The notes under the pieces are model-generated. The model did not search any database, was not told the DNA's origin, and worked only from the letters and a program-made list of their open reading frames with translations. From Candidatus Pantoea varia (GTDB taxonomy: Bacteria > Pseudomonadota > Gammaproteobacteria > Enterobacterales > Enterobacteriaceae), in the NCBI RefSeq assembly GCF_900115075.1, contig NZ_FOVG01000001.1, positions 2,108,001 to 2,172,000 on the forward strand: a stretch of 64,000 nt of DNA, in the 5' to 3' direction. Positions 16,558 to 26,917 of this stretch are shown here, piece by piece. How positions within the stretch are numbered: the first letter of the stretch is position 1; each line of letters begins with the position of its first letter. Position numbers and translations under genes: made by a program.

Positions 16558-17859
16558 TTACCGATCCCAGTAAGACTCTTCCAGACTGTCTTCCCGCTCC
16601 GGCAGGCCGCGGGTTAAACGCGGCGAATGCTGATTCAGCACCTGATAGCTGACGCGGTTAGCATACTTACACACCTGAGCAAGCGACGAATAAGTCAGAT
16701 ACGGGCGCGCATGTTTGCTGGAGTTCGGCACATTCAGGCTGTGATAGTTGTTGGCGGTGATGTCATGCAGTAACGCCGCCAGCGCGCCATCTCCGGCTCC
16801 GTTGGTGTTCATGATTTTTTCCGGGCCACCCATATAAGGCGCGATGTGCGAGAAGATGCGCAGCGGCTGCTGGCAATCCTGCTGGCGCATCACGCGACTG
16901 AACTCATACTGGTTGAACTCAGCAATCGCGCCAGGCAGCAGCGGATGGTTGGTTTTGCGTTTGAACTCGTCTTCGGTGTAGCCCGCCATATAAAGCCCAA
17001 TCGGGCCAGCGGTGCAGAGCACCAGGTCCACCCAGTCCAGCGCCATGTTGGAGGCAAGCAGCGGATCGGCTTCGCCGGTCAGCGCCAGCGCTTCCTCTTC
17101 ATTCATCGCCACGATGGTGACGTGATCGCGCAGGAAATCGCGCCAGAACTGGGGATTATCACCAATTACATGTTTCGTGCCCAGCGTCAGCACCACCGGC
17201 ACGTTGTGGCGTTTGGCGTACTCAATCGCCCGTAACGTCGCCTCGGGCATCGGTTCACCTTCGGCACAGCGCACCAGATAGGAGGTCAGTACCAGCGCAG
17301 AGGCACCGGCAATCACCTCTTCCGGCACATTATCCGGATGCAGCTGGTTCATCTGGCCGGGGCTGATAGCGAAGGTTCGCTCGCCATGCTCGCCAATCAG
17401 CGTAAAGCAGCGGCCAATGGCACCATCAACGCCCTGCAGATAGTTGAGATCGACCCGGCTTGAGGTGTTGCAGAGATAGCGATAGGCGTAGCCACCAATC
17501 TGGATGTTGTTGCACATGACGCCCAGCAGCACCGATCTGTCATCGGCCAGCACCGAAAAGTTATGCAGCGTGTTACCGATGGTGCCCCCGGCAAACTGAT
17601 GAGTGATCAGCGCCTCGCGCATCAGCTCGTTGTACAAGGCTTCCGCGACGGCATTATCGATGACCAGCGAGTGCCCGGCGCTCAGGTCGTAACGCGCGAG
17701 AAAGTCATCATCGACTTTGGCTTCGATATCCACCAGCGTCTGGTCGATACCCACCACCCAGCTGCCTGCATCAACGTCGTGTTGGGCGGGCTGTAACAGG
17801 GGATCGCGTGCGCTGACGGGAAAGTAGTGTTTGGATTTGCGTTTGCCGGGAAATTTCAT
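16558..17859 (-). CDS. gsk: Gsk, inosine-guanosine kinase
   Basis: 433 residues of the ribokinase/PfkB family. It phosphorylates inosine and guanosine in purine salvage. The ATP-site motif NTNGAGDGALAALLHD holds the catalytic Asp, and the C-terminus LTRGLPEREDSLEESYWDR is identical to E. coli. The start at 17859 (MKFPGKRKSKHYFPV) is conserved; the ATG at 17901 would add 14 unrelated residues. It is convergent with ybaL. Confidence 0.95.
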   Translation of the reverse strand: MKFPGKRKSKHYFPVSARDPLLQPAQHDVDAGSWVVGIDQTLVDIEAKVDDDFLARYDLSAGHSLVIDNAVAEALYNELMREALITHQFAGGTIGNTLHNFSVLADDRSVLLGVMCNNIQIGGYAYRYLCNTSSRVDLNYLQGVDGAIGRCFTLIGEHGERTFAISPGQMNQLHPDNVPEEVIAGASALVLTSYLVRCAEGEPMPEATLRAIEYAKRHNVPVVLTLGTKHVIGDNPQFWRDFLRDHVTIVAMNEEEALALTGEADPLLASNMALDWVDLVLCTAGPIGLYMAGYTEDEFKRKTNHPLLPGAIAEFNQYEFSRVMRQQDCQQPLRIFSHIAPYMGGPEKIMNTNGAGDGALAALLHDITANNYHSLNVPNSSKHARPYLTYSSLAQVCKYANRVSYQVLNQHSPRLTRGLPEREDSLEESYWDR

Positions 17860-17876
17860 CGGGAGGTGCCGTCTGG

Positions 17877-17913
17877 AAAAACAGGCGGAGAATGATATCA
17901 CACTCTCCGCCTG
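17877..17913 (-). terminator. hemH terminator
   Basis: A 10-bp stem (17882-17891 with 17904-17913) followed on this strand by TTTTT, directly after the hemH stop. Confidence 0.88.
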
Positions 17914-17917
17914 CGCT

Positions 17918-18877
17918 TTAACGGCGTGCGTCGACCAGTTGCACCATCATGTCGATATGCGCCTCATCGGCGTTCAGCGCAGGGATATACTCAAACTTCT
18001 CACCACCGGCATGCATGAAGATTTCGCAGTTTTCACCACTGATCTCCTCCAGCGTTTCCAGGCAGTCAGACGAGAAGCCTGGGCTCATCACCTGAACATG
18101 TTTGATCCCTTTGGCGGGCAGGCTTTCCATGGTTTTGTCGGTGTAAGGCATCAGCCAGGGCTCACGACCAAAACGCGACTGGAAGGTCATCATGTACTGA
18201 TCGTCACGCAGACCCAGCGCTTTGACCAGGGCCGCAGTAGTATCAGCACAGCGCTGCGGGTAGTCATCGCCTTCGTTGGCAAAACGCTGCGGAATGCCGT
18301 GGAAGGATAACACCAGCAGATCGGGCTGACCGTGCCGCTCAAAGGATCGCTCTACCGTCGCTTTCAGCGCGGCGATATAGCCCGGATGCTCGGCGTAATC
18401 GCGGATAAACTGCACGTCAGGCAGCGAACGGTAATCTTTGAATACGGCGGTCAGACCGTCCCACACCGCAGCTACGGTGGAGCAGGAGAACTGCGGATAG
18501 AGTGGCAGCACAATCAGGCGGGTCACGCCCTGCGCCATCAGTTTATCGACTGCGCTTTTCAGGCTCGGATTGCCGTAGCTCATGCCCAGTTCGACAGGCA
18601 TATCAACCCGTGCCGCCAGGGCATCGCGCTGACGCATGCTGTAAACCAGCAGCGGAGAACCGCCTTCCATCCAGACAGATGCGTAGAGCTTAGAGACGCG
18701 CGGCGAACGAAACGGCAGAATGACGGCATTGAGAACCGGCCACCAGAGCCAGCGCGGCGCATCGACCACGCGCGGATCGCTTAAAAACTGTTTCAGATAG
18801 CGTTTAACTGCAGGTGTGGTTGGCGCGTCTGGCGTACCTAAATTAACCAATAACACGCCGGGCTTATCTTGCCTCAT
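17918..18877 (-). CDS. hemH: HemH, ferrochelatase
   Basis: 319 residues (E. coli 320). It inserts Fe(II) into protoporphyrin IX, the last step of protoheme synthesis. Visible features are the N-terminal [14 protein letters not shown], the catalytic His in [10 protein letters not shown], and [15 protein letters not shown]. It lies between adk and gsk; the esterase gene aes found beside it in E. coli is missing. Confidence 0.96.
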   Translation of the reverse strand: MRQDKPGVLLVNLGTPDAPTTPAVKRYLKQFLSDPRVVDAPRWLWWPVLNAVILPFRSPRVSKLYASVWMEGGSPLLVYSMRQRDALAARVDMPVELGMSYGNPSLKSAVDKLMAQGVTRLIVLPLYPQFSCSTVAAVWDGLTAVFKDYRSLPDVQFIRDYAEHPGYIAALKATVERSFERHGQPDLLVLSFHGIPQRFANEGDDYPQRCADTTAALVKALGLRDDQYMMTFQSRFGREPWLMPYTDKTMESLPAKGIKHVQVMSPGFSSDCLETLEEISGENCEIFMHAGGEKFEYIPALNADEAHIDMMVQLVDARR

Positions 18878-18958
18878 TTGAGTTCCTTGATGACAACGGG
18901 GATGCGTGAAAACAGGGAAATTGTAGCGGAATTAGTGGGAGGTAAAAGCAATTACTGC

Positions 18959-18983
18959 AAAAGGGGCCAGTAATACCGGCCCC
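18959..18983 (-). terminator. adk terminator
   Basis: GGGGCC / GGCCCC stem (18963-18968 with 18978-18983), then TTTT on this strand, 8 nt after the adk stop. Confidence 0.82.
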
Positions 18984-18990
18984 ATTGAGC

Positions 18991-19665
<675 letters not shown>

Positions 19666-19740
19666 CTATCTTAGAAGCGGAAGAACATAACATTATGACC
19701 CGCTCATCACAAGGAAGGGCGCGGATCGCACGGGGCGACT

Positions 19741-20625
19741 TTAGTCGCTTTTTGGCCCTGAGCCCGACCCGGCTGGTCTGCCTGCTGCTTTTTCAGATTT
19801 ACCGCCTGCGCTGAGCAGGAATTGCAGTCTTTGACTCAGATGATGCGTCATATTTACGCTTTTTTTGCCGCTGCCGCGCACGTTAGCATTCAGTTGCAGA
19901 CGCGCCTGCTGCGGCCATATCACCACATCTTCCGCCTCTGACAGCGCAGCAATCAGCGAAGCCGGAACGTTGAAACTGGCGAACGGCAAGCCGGGCTGAT
20001 GGCAGGAGTTCAGCGGCAGCGGCGCTGACAGTGAAAGCGCATCGACGGTAGCAGCATTGTAGGGTCGCCACTCCGGATCGGCGAAGCGGCGCAGTGCATC
20101 CTGCGTAGCGTTCAGGGTCAGACCCTGTTCAAACAGCCGTAGTTCACTGCGCACCAGCGTGCTGAAGTCGTGTGTCCGCAACGCCACCAGCACCAGATCG
20201 CTGCAGATCTCGGCGTGGCGATCCAGTCGGGTGACAAACAGATGGGCTTCGTCGATCAGTTTCTGATGCAGCACGCTGGCAAAACTCTCGCTCGCCTCCG
20301 TCACACCCTGATTCTGGCAATCCTGCAACGGACGCACGCGGCCATTCGGCAACTCGATATGCGGGACCAGCATGATGCTGCCCGCGATCAGCGGAACCGC
20401 AGGCAGGTTGTTGAGTTCAGTGACCGGATAACGTGAAGCGTAACGATGCTGATTGCGTGCCTGCTCCTGCCGCAGAAACAGCTGAGAAAGAAGGACCTGC
20501 GCCACATGGAGTGAGGGCGCGAAGAAGAGATCGAACTGTTCCAGCCGGTAAAAACGTGAGAGCGCCAGGCGTAACCGATGGCGCGCCTCTGCTGACGTTT
20601 CAGAGGATAAAGGCCCGTGTGCCAT
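19741..20625 (-). CDS. Uncharacterised 294-residue protein divergent from a LysR regulator
   Basis: I do not recognise this protein. It has no signal peptide or membrane segment, is rich in Leu, Arg and Ala, and ends in a low-complexity Ser/Gly/Lys tail (about 272-294). A run of FFAPSLHVAQVLLSQL followed by strand-like segments faintly recalls PLP-enzyme (aminotransferase) folds, but no lysine motif for PLP is evident, so this is only a guess. It is divergently transcribed from a GcvA-like LysR gene with a 187-nt gap, suggesting that the regulator controls it. Nothing equivalent lies between adk and htpG in E. coli. Confidence 0.8.
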   Translation of the reverse strand: MAHGPLSSETSAEARHRLRLALSRFYRLEQFDLFFAPSLHVAQVLLSQLFLRQEQARNQHRYASRYPVTELNNLPAVPLIAGSIMLVPHIELPNGRVRPLQDCQNQGVTEASESFASVLHQKLIDEAHLFVTRLDRHAEICSDLVLVALRTHDFSTLVRSELRLFEQGLTLNATQDALRRFADPEWRPYNAATVDALSLSAPLPLNSCHQPGLPFASFNVPASLIAALSEAEDVVIWPQQARLQLNANVRGSGKKSVNMTHHLSQRLQFLLSAGGKSEKAAGRPAGSGSGPKSD

Positions 20626-20812
20626 GGTTGTCTCGCTTCGGGGAGTGTGCGGCGTGAACGCAGGTTAAGCGAGGCGGAATATCCGTGAAAAATCACAGAT
20701 ATAAGGCTGAGTCAACCCGCCAGAATTTGTCCTTCAGAGTAGGTCAATGCGGCTGGACTTTAAAATGATATAAATTGACAATCCCTGTTAGATTTTTGCA
20801 CAGGGGATGAGG

Positions 20813-21682
20813 ATGAACGGACTGCCGCCACTACGATCGCTGCACTATTTTCACCAGGCAGCTTTGCACAGCAGCTTTAGTGTTGCGGCTGAACATCTGC
20901 ATGTCACCCACAGCGCCATCAGCCATCAGATTCGCCAGCTGGAGAGCTGGATGGGCAAACCGCTGTTTGTCCGTAGCAATGGCCGCGTGCAACTCACCGC
21001 ACACGGCGATCGTCTGCTGCTGAGCTGCCAGCAGGCCTTCGGTGAGTTACGCAGCAGTTGCGAAAACATTCGCAGCGGCCTGCTTCAGCAGATCCGGATT
21101 TCCTGTGCCCCTAGCTTTTTATCTCAATGGCTGATCCCCCGCATCGCCAGCTTTTATCAACGCTATCCGGAGATTGAGGTTCACTTTCTGCCGCTGGCAC
21201 CGATCTCACAACTGCGCAGCGAACATGTCGATGTGCTGATCCTCAGTTTTGGTGAGCCAGCTGAATCCGATATCGACGCGACGTTGGTCAGCGAGGATGA
21301 GATTGGGCCGCTTTGCGCGCCGCATTTAGCTTCGCAGTTACGTGTCGGTGAGGATCTGGCAAAGATGACCTTGCTGCATGCGGATACCCGACAGCACGCC
21401 TGGTCAGAGTGGGCGGCAAAAACCGGGTTCAGCGGCCGTTTTAATGGCGGCAAGCATTTTGAAACGCTGACGCTGGGCATTCAGGCTGCGCGAAGTGGTC
21501 TTGGCGTTCTGATGGCACCGCATTTGCTGGTTCGCAAAGAGCTGGAGGATGGCACGCTGCTTGCGCCGCTGGGCTTTGTCCGCGTCGAGCGGGCTACCTG
21601 GATGATGACGAAGCAGAGCCGGCGTCAGGATACGGAGATTAGTGTGTTTTGTGACTGGCTGCGGGATGCCGCACAGCCATAA
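20813..21682 (+). CDS. LysR-family regulator, GcvA-like subgroup
   Basis: 289 residues. The N-terminus LPPLRSLHYFHQAALHSSFSVAAEHLHVTHSAISHQI is the GcvA/AmpR-type winged helix, followed by a LysR substrate-binding domain from about residue 92. The start at 20813 is chosen because AGGGG lies 6 nt upstream; the ATG at 20807 directly abuts that site. Its probable target is the divergent 294-residue gene, since LysR proteins usually control the divergent neighbour. GcvA itself lies elsewhere in enterics, so this is a paralogue. Confidence 0.88.
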   Translation: MNGLPPLRSLHYFHQAALHSSFSVAAEHLHVTHSAISHQIRQLESWMGKPLFVRSNGRVQLTAHGDRLLLSCQQAFGELRSSCENIRSGLLQQIRISCAPSFLSQWLIPRIASFYQRYPEIEVHFLPLAPISQLRSEHVDVLILSFGEPAESDIDATLVSEDEIGPLCAPHLASQLRVGEDLAKMTLLHADTRQHAWSEWAAKTGFSGRFNGGKHFETLTLGIQAARSGLGVLMAPHLLVRKELEDGTLLAPLGFVRVERATWMMTKQSRRQDTEISVFCDWLRDAAQP

Positions 21683-21707
21683 AAAAAAGCCGGTGATCAT
21701 CACCGGC
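21681..21707 (-). terminator. htpG terminator
   Basis: A 9-bp stem (GCCGGTGAT / ATCACCGGC) followed by eight T residues on this strand, 9 nt after the htpG stop. The stem may also slow plus-strand transcription from the LysR gene. Confidence 0.9.
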
Positions 21708-21716
21708 CTGTTGCCA

Positions 21717-23591
21717 TTATGCCGTCAGCAGCTGGTTCATGCGACGGATAAACTGGTTAGGATCGTCCAGCGTGCCGCGCTCGGCCAGCAATGCCTGATC
21801 CAGCAGCAGCTCAATCCACTCACCGAAGCGTGCTTCATCCTGCGTATCCGCAACACGTTTCACCAGCGGGTGATCCGGGTTGATTTCAAACAGGTACTTC
21901 ACTTCCGGCACGTCCTGTCCGGCCGCCGCAAACAGCTTCGCCATCTGCGTGGTCATCTCGTTGGCATCGGTGGTCACAATCGCTGGCGTGTCGGTCAGAC
22001 GATGCGTCAGACGCACCTCTTTAACACGTTCGCCCAGCAGATTTTTCACGCGCTCAACAAACGGCTCCAGCGCTTTTTCCGCCTCTTTCTGCTCTTCGGT
22101 TTCTTCATCCGCCAGCTTGCTCAGCGAGTCATCGGCTTTGCTGACCGACTGGAAGGTTTTACCATCGAACTCGGTGAGGTAGCTCATCATCCATTCGTCG
22201 ATGCGATCGGAGAGCAGCAGCACCTCAATGCCTTTCTTGCGGAACAGCTCCAGATGCGGGCTGCTTTTCGCGGCGGCATAGCTGTCAGCGGTGATGTAGT
22301 AAATCTTCTCCTGACCTTCCACCATGCGGCTGACATAATCTTCCAGCGAAATGGTCTGTGCCGAACCTTCGCTCTGGGTGGTGGCGAAGCGCAGCAGCTT
22401 AGCGATCGTTTCCTGGTTGGCGTTGTCTTCAGCCGGACCTTCTTTCAGCACCAGACCGAACTCATTCCAGAAGGTCTGGTATTTCTCGTTGTCCTCTTTC
22501 GCCAGTCTTTCCAGCATCTGCAGAGTACGCTTAGTCAGCGCAGCACGCAGGCTCTGGGTCACACGGCTATCCTGCAGGATCTCGCGGGAGACGTTCAGCG
22601 GCAGATCGTTGGAGTCAATCAGGCCACGCACAAAGCGCAGGTAGTTCGGCATAAACTGCTCAGCGTCATCCATGATAAAGACGCGCTGCACGTAGAGTTT
22701 CAGGCCATGCTTCTGATCGCGGTTCCACATATCGAATGGCGCACGCGCCGGAATGTAGAGCAGGCTGGTGTACTCCTGCTTACCTTCCACCCGATTGTGG
22801 CTCCAGGCGACCGGGTCGCTGTAGTCATGGGCGATATGCTTGTAGAACTCGTTGTACTCGTCGTCACTGATCTCAGATTTGTTGCGGGTCCACAGCGCCT
22901 GGGCTTTGTTGATCTTCTCCCAGTGAGTTCCCTCACCCTCTTCATCTTTGCTCTCGATCTCAACGGGCAGCGCGATGTGATCAGAATATTTGCTGATGAT
23001 GCTGCGAACGCGCCATGCGTCCAGGAACTCATCCTCGCCTTCGCGCATATGCAGGGTGATCTCAGTACCGCGATCGGCTTTCTCAATCTCAGCCAGGGTA
23101 TATTCGCCCTCGCCCGCTGATTCCCAGAACACGCCTTCCTCGGCTGATGCGCCAGCGGCACGGGTACGTACCGTGACTTTGTCCGCCACGATAAAGGCAG
23201 AGTAGAAACCGACACCGAACTGACCGATCAGCTGGCTATCTTTAGCCTGATCGGAGCCCAGGGATTCCAGGAAAGATTTGGTGCCTGATTTGGCGATAGT
23301 CCCGAGGTTCTCAATGACCTCATCGCGACGCATACCGATACCGTTATCGCTGAGCGTGAGGGTACGGTTGTCCTTATCAACAGAGAGACGAACGCGCAGC
23401 TCGCCATCACCTTCATACAGGCTGGAATCTGACAGGGCGCGGAAGCGCAGTTTATCTGCCGCATCCGAGGCGTTGGAGATCAGCTCACGCAGGAAAATTT
23501 CTTTGTTTGAATAGAGAGAATGGATCATCAGGTGCAGAAGTTGTTTTACTTCCGACTGAAAGCCACGGGTCTCTTGTCCTTTCATGGTCAT
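21717..23591 (-). CDS. htpG: HtpG, bacterial Hsp90 chaperone
   Basis: 624 residues, the same as E. coli. The N-terminal GHKL ATPase shows [20 protein letters not shown] and [11 protein letters not shown], followed by middle and dimerisation domains ending RRMNQLLTA. It works with DnaK and ClpB in protein remodelling. A sigma-32 promoter lies 41 nt upstream (separate entry). Confidence 0.97.
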   Translation of the reverse strand: MTMKGQETRGFQSEVKQLLHLMIHSLYSNKEIFLRELISNASDAADKLRFRALSDSSLYEGDGELRVRLSVDKDNRTLTLSDNGIGMRRDEVIENLGTIAKSGTKSFLESLGSDQAKDSQLIGQFGVGFYSAFIVADKVTVRTRAAGASAEEGVFWESAGEGEYTLAEIEKADRGTEITLHMREGEDEFLDAWRVRSIISKYSDHIALPVEIESKDEEGEGTHWEKINKAQALWTRNKSEISDDEYNEFYKHIAHDYSDPVAWSHNRVEGKQEYTSLLYIPARAPFDMWNRDQKHGLKLYVQRVFIMDDAEQFMPNYLRFVRGLIDSNDLPLNVSREILQDSRVTQSLRAALTKRTLQMLERLAKEDNEKYQTFWNEFGLVLKEGPAEDNANQETIAKLLRFATTQSEGSAQTISLEDYVSRMVEGQEKIYYITADSYAAAKSSPHLELFRKKGIEVLLLSDRIDEWMMSYLTEFDGKTFQSVSKADDSLSKLADEETEEQKEAEKALEPFVERVKNLLGERVKEVRLTHRLTDTPAIVTTDANEMTTQMAKLFAAAGQDVPEVKYLFEINPDHPLVKRVADTQDEARFGEWIELLLDQALLAERGTLDDPNQFIRRMNQLLTA

Positions 23592-23631
23592 TGCTACCTC
23601 AACAAAACAGGTTGAACAAACGTTGAGGTTG

Positions 23632-23659
23632 ATGTGGGGATGACGCGGAGATTTTCAAG
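23632..23659 (-). promoter_or_regulatory. Sigma-32 heat-shock promoter of htpG
   Basis: On this strand CTTGAA (23654-23659) and CCCCACAT (23632-23639) are separated by 14 bp, matching the RpoH consensus and its place in E. coli. Its -35 element falls directly on the far edge of the recR stem-loop. Confidence 0.87.
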
Positions 23660-23682
23660 CCGGTGTCTTTCACAACACCGGC
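23659..23682 (-). terminator. Stem-loop after recR
   Basis: An 8-bp stem (GCCGGTGT / ACACCGGC) 7 nt after the recR stop. The following TTGAAAAT is a poor T-run and doubles as the htpG -35, so read-through into htpG is likely. Confidence 0.55.
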
Positions 23683-23688
23683 AAGTGA

Positions 23689-24294
23689 TTAAAATTTAAA
23701 CTTCTGGCGGCCCGCCAGTGAATGGGACAGCGTGGTGCCATCCACCATCTCCAGCTCTCCGCCCACCGGCACGCCGTGAGCGATACGGCTGGCGTCGACG
23801 CCATACTGACCACAAAGCTCAGCAATGTAGTTTGCGGTCGCTTCGCCTTCCACCGTCGGGTTGGTGGCGAGGATCACTTCCTGCAGGGTTTCACTCTCCA
23901 GACGCTGCTCCAGCCGATCCAGACCGATATCAGCCGGACCGATGCCGTCGAGCGGTGAGAGATGGCCCATCAGCACAAAGTAGCGACCGCCAAACTGGCC
24001 GGTTTGCTCAATAGCGTGGATATCTGCCGGGCTTTCCACCACGCAGATTTGACCATTCTGCTGACGCCGTGGATTGGCGCAGATGGTGCAAATTTCCTGC
24101 TCGGTAAATGTCCGGCAATCGGAACAGTGTCCGATCTCCGACATCGCGCGGGTCAGCGCCTGCGCCAGCCGCATGCCACCGCTGCGATCGCGCTGCAGCA
24201 GCTGAAACGCCATGCGCTGTGCCGACTTCGGCCCAACGCCAGGCAGACAGCGCAGCGACTCCATCAATGATTCAAGCAGTGGACTGGTTTGCAT
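23689..24294 (-). CDS. recR: RecR, recombination mediator
   Basis: 201 residues: an N-terminal helix-hairpin-helix, a zinc finger with Cys57, Cys60, Cys69 and Cys72, and a Toprim domain. With RecF/RecO it loads RecA at gaps. Its ATG overlaps the ybaB stop by 1 nt, as part of the dnaX-ybaB-recR operon. Confidence 0.96.
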   Translation of the reverse strand: MQTSPLLESLMESLRCLPGVGPKSAQRMAFQLLQRDRSGGMRLAQALTRAMSEIGHCSDCRTFTEQEICTICANPRRQQNGQICVVESPADIHAIEQTGQFGGRYFVLMGHLSPLDGIGPADIGLDRLEQRLESETLQEVILATNPTVEGEATANYIAELCGQYGVDASRIAHGVPVGGELEMVDGTTLSHSLAGRQKFKF

Positions 24295-24626
24295 CAGAAC
24301 GGCATCTTAAAGCCTGGTGGCAGCTGCATGCCTGAGGAGACAGAAGCCATCTTCTCTTTCTGGGTTTCATCAATGCGACGTGCCGCATCGTTGAACGCCG
24401 CTGCAATCAGATCTTCCAGCATATCTTTGTCATCTTCCAGCAGGCTGGGATCGACTTCCACGCGACGGCAGTTGTGCGCGCCGTTAATGGTGACTTTTAC
24501 CAGGCCAGCACCCGATTCACCGGTCACTTCAATCGCGGCGATCTCTTCCTGAACCTTGGCCATTTTGTCCTGCATCTGCTGGGCCTGTTTCATCAGGTTG
24601 CCCAATCCGCCTTTACCACCAAACAT
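24294..24626 (-). CDS. ybaB: YbaB, nucleoid-associated DNA-binding protein
   Basis: 110 residues of the YbaB/EbfC family, which dimerises into a tweezer-like structure that binds DNA. The N-terminus is a Gly/Met/Gln-rich helix ([19 protein letters not shown]), followed by a beta-sheet. It lies between dnaX (55-nt gap) and recR. Confidence 0.95.
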   Translation of the reverse strand: MFGGKGGLGNLMKQAQQMQDKMAKVQEEIAAIEVTGESGAGLVKVTINGAHNCRRVEVDPSLLEDDKDMLEDLIAAAFNDAARRIDETQKEKMASVSSGMQLPPGFKMPF

Positions 24627-24681
24627 AGTTTTCTCTCTCAGCTAAGGCTACAACGCTATCGTTACGATAGCAGCAGCGTGT

Positions 24682-26760
24682 TCAAACAGGTCGGATACTC
24701 TCCTCATCCAGATCGGCATCAAAAAATCGCTGCAGCGTCTGAATGTGGGTATCACAGGTGATCGACTGACGCGCCTGCGCCAGTTTCTCTTCGTAAATGG
24801 CCTGACGCCACTCCAGTGGCGTCAACACCGATGAATTATCGTCTTCAACGACAGAGAGTTCAACTTTCTGCCCGGCTCGCTCGCTCAGCGCATCGCTTAA
24901 CACCTGCTGCGCAGAGGGGGAATTAAGGTGACGCTGGCTGCTGCGTAAATGCAGGCAGACCCCGTTTTCGGTGGTCTCTTTCCAGGCATTCAACGCCAGT
25001 TGCTGCACCAGCTTCGGCAGCGGCAGGGTCGCAATCTCTGCGGCCCAGGGATCGCGCTGCTGCGCTTCTTCCGCCAGACGCGCCGCCAGTTCAGGGGTTT
25101 TCTCATGCTCCAGTGCGGAACGCAAGGCCTTAGGCGTTGCTACCGGCTCCACGACTTCAACCGGCTGATTAACCGCTTTCCAGCGATACGCTTCCTCTTT
25201 TACCGGAGCGGCAGGCTCGCGATCGCGGATACGCTGCTGACTGCGCTCGGTGACCGAGGCCAGCCGCTCCAGCGCGGAGTTGGCCGGCCGCGCACCTGGC
25301 GCTGCCGGCTCACTCTTTTTTGGCTTGTTCGCTCCCTGACGCAACAACTGCGTGCGCGCCTGGAGGAGCTGACTGGTGGAGCTTGAAAGTGGCGTATCAG
25401 GCGCTGCCTCCGGTGGCGGCGCAGGCGGCTGACCCGCATCGGGCGCGGCCATCTGCGGCTGAGCAGCAACATGCTGTTGCGGCGCAGGCATCGGCTGCTG
25501 AGGCTGTTGCGCCACGGGTGACGTTGTCTGAGCAGGTGACGATGTGGCTGGCTGTGCTGCCATGTGTCGTGCGACCGGCGAAGACCCGGATGGTGCCGGT
25601 GACGTCTGCGCCGGAGCCACAGGTGCCATCTGCTGAGTTAACGCGGGACGGGCAATCGGTTCAGCCACCGCCGCTTTAGGGTGAAACGCCAGTGCGCGCA
25701 GCAGCGTCATTTCGACGCCCATGCGGCGATCGGGCGCAATTGGCAGATCCTTGCGGCCCATCAACAGCGTCTGATAATAGAGTTGCAGATCGGCAGGAGG
25801 CACTACGCGCGCCAGTTCCCGCAGCCGCAGGGCGTTGCTCTCGTCGTCGTCATTGAGCGAAGTCGGCAACAGTTGCACCATCGCAATCTGGTGCAGCAGG
25901 CGCAGCATCTCTACCAACAGCGCCTCCCATTCCACACCGCGTGACGCGGCCTGGCTCAGCAGGTTCATCACCTGCTGACCGTCACCGTCCACCAGCGCTT
26001 CCAGTAGCCCAAGCGGCTGTTCATCATCCAGCGTGCCGAGCATGACGCTGACCGTACTGCTGGTCACCGCGCCCTGCCCCATCGCAATCGCCTGATCGGT
26101 GAGGCTCAGCGCATCGCGCATACTGCCATCGGCGGCACGCGCCAGCAGCTGCAGCGCCCGGGTCTCGCTCTCAATCTGTTCCTGCTTCAGGACATGCTCA
26201 AGCTGCTGACGGATTTGATCAACATCCAGCGCTTTGAGATGGAACTGCAGGCAGCGCGAAAGAATGGTCACCGGCAGTTTCTGCGGATCGGTGGTCGCCA
26301 GCAGGAATTTAACGTGTGAAGGGGGCTCTTCCAGCGTCTTTAACAGCGCATTGAAGCTGTGACGCGACAGCATGTGCACTTCATCAATCAGATAGACTTT
26401 GAAGCGGCCACGCGCCGGGGCGTACTGCACGTTGTCGAGCAGATCGCGGGTATCTTCAACTTTGGTGCGCGATGCGGCGTCAATCTCAATCAGATCGACA
26501 AAGCGGCCCTGCTCGATTTCACGGCAGTTATCACACTGACCACAGGGCGTGGCGGTGATGCCGGTTTCGCAGTTAAGGCCTTTGGCCAGCAGACGCGCAA
26601 TGGTGGTTTTCCCTACTCCGCGGGTGCCGGAGAAGAGATAAGCATGATGGATGCGTCCCAGAGACAATCCATTCGCCAGCGCCGTCAGAACATGTTCCTG
26701 ACCGACAACATCAGCAAAAGCCTGGGGACGCCATTTTCGCGCAAGTACCTGATAGCTCAT
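24682..26760 (-). CDS. dnaX: DnaX, DNA polymerase III tau subunit (gamma by frameshift)
   Basis: 692 residues for tau. The clamp-loader AAA+ domain has Walker A GTRGVGKT at 45-52 and zinc cysteines 64, 73, 76 and 79. Domain III is followed by a long Pro/Gln/Ala-rich linker (about 380-475), then domains IV-V that contact DnaB and the polymerase core. It is longer than E. coli tau (643), mostly in the linker. The start at 26760 (MSYQVLARKWRPQ) is conserved; the ATG at 26808 is not. A conserved slippery site gives gamma (separate entry). Confidence 0.96.
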   Translation of the reverse strand: MSYQVLARKWRPQAFADVVGQEHVLTALANGLSLGRIHHAYLFSGTRGVGKTTIARLLAKGLNCETGITATPCGQCDNCREIEQGRFVDLIEIDAASRTKVEDTRDLLDNVQYAPARGRFKVYLIDEVHMLSRHSFNALLKTLEEPPSHVKFLLATTDPQKLPVTILSRCLQFHLKALDVDQIRQQLEHVLKQEQIESETRALQLLARAADGSMRDALSLTDQAIAMGQGAVTSSTVSVMLGTLDDEQPLGLLEALVDGDGQQVMNLLSQAASRGVEWEALLVEMLRLLHQIAMVQLLPTSLNDDDESNALRLRELARVVPPADLQLYYQTLLMGRKDLPIAPDRRMGVEMTLLRALAFHPKAAVAEPIARPALTQQMAPVAPAQTSPAPSGSSPVARHMAAQPATSSPAQTTSPVAQQPQQPMPAPQQHVAAQPQMAAPDAGQPPAPPPEAAPDTPLSSSTSQLLQARTQLLRQGANKPKKSEPAAPGARPANSALERLASVTERSQQRIRDREPAAPVKEEAYRWKAVNQPVEVVEPVATPKALRSALEHEKTPELAARLAEEAQQRDPWAAEIATLPLPKLVQQLALNAWKETTENGVCLHLRSSQRHLNSPSAQQVLSDALSERAGQKVELSVVEDDNSSVLTPLEWRQAIYEEKLAQARQSITCDTHIQTLQRFFDADLDEESIRPV
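25283..25337 (-). promoter_or_regulatory. Programmed -1 frameshift element in dnaX
   Basis: Slippery A AAA AAG (25315-25321) is in frame at codons 480-482. After slippage one Glu codon and TGA follow, ending gamma at 25310 with 483 residues. The stimulators known in E. coli are present: an AGGGAG Shine-Dalgarno-like element 10 nt upstream (25332-25337) and a downstream GC hairpin (25304-25309 with 25283-25288, reinforced by GCGC pairs inside). Confidence 0.92.
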
Positions 26761-26917
26761 GTGGGTTCGACGAAGTTGGATGGAAAGATGAGCGCAGACG
26801 CTCTGCAACCCCTGTATAAGATTGCAGTAGTCTATCAGCTACGCTTTTGGCTGGCACTCGTTATCTTGACGCCGAAGGCGTGACGGCCTCGCCGGGTGGC
26901 AAGGCCGAAAGAGTGGC

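Noticed and set aside
21642..23120. A 492-codon plus-strand ORF
   Set aside because: It is antisense to htpG, which is a clear full-length Hsp90; the long opposite ORF is a codon-bias artefact.
26761..26917. GC-rich dyads between apt and dnaX as a terminator or REP element
   Set aside because: No T-run follows and the sequence does not match REP or ERIC consensus; it is more likely part of the dnaX leader.
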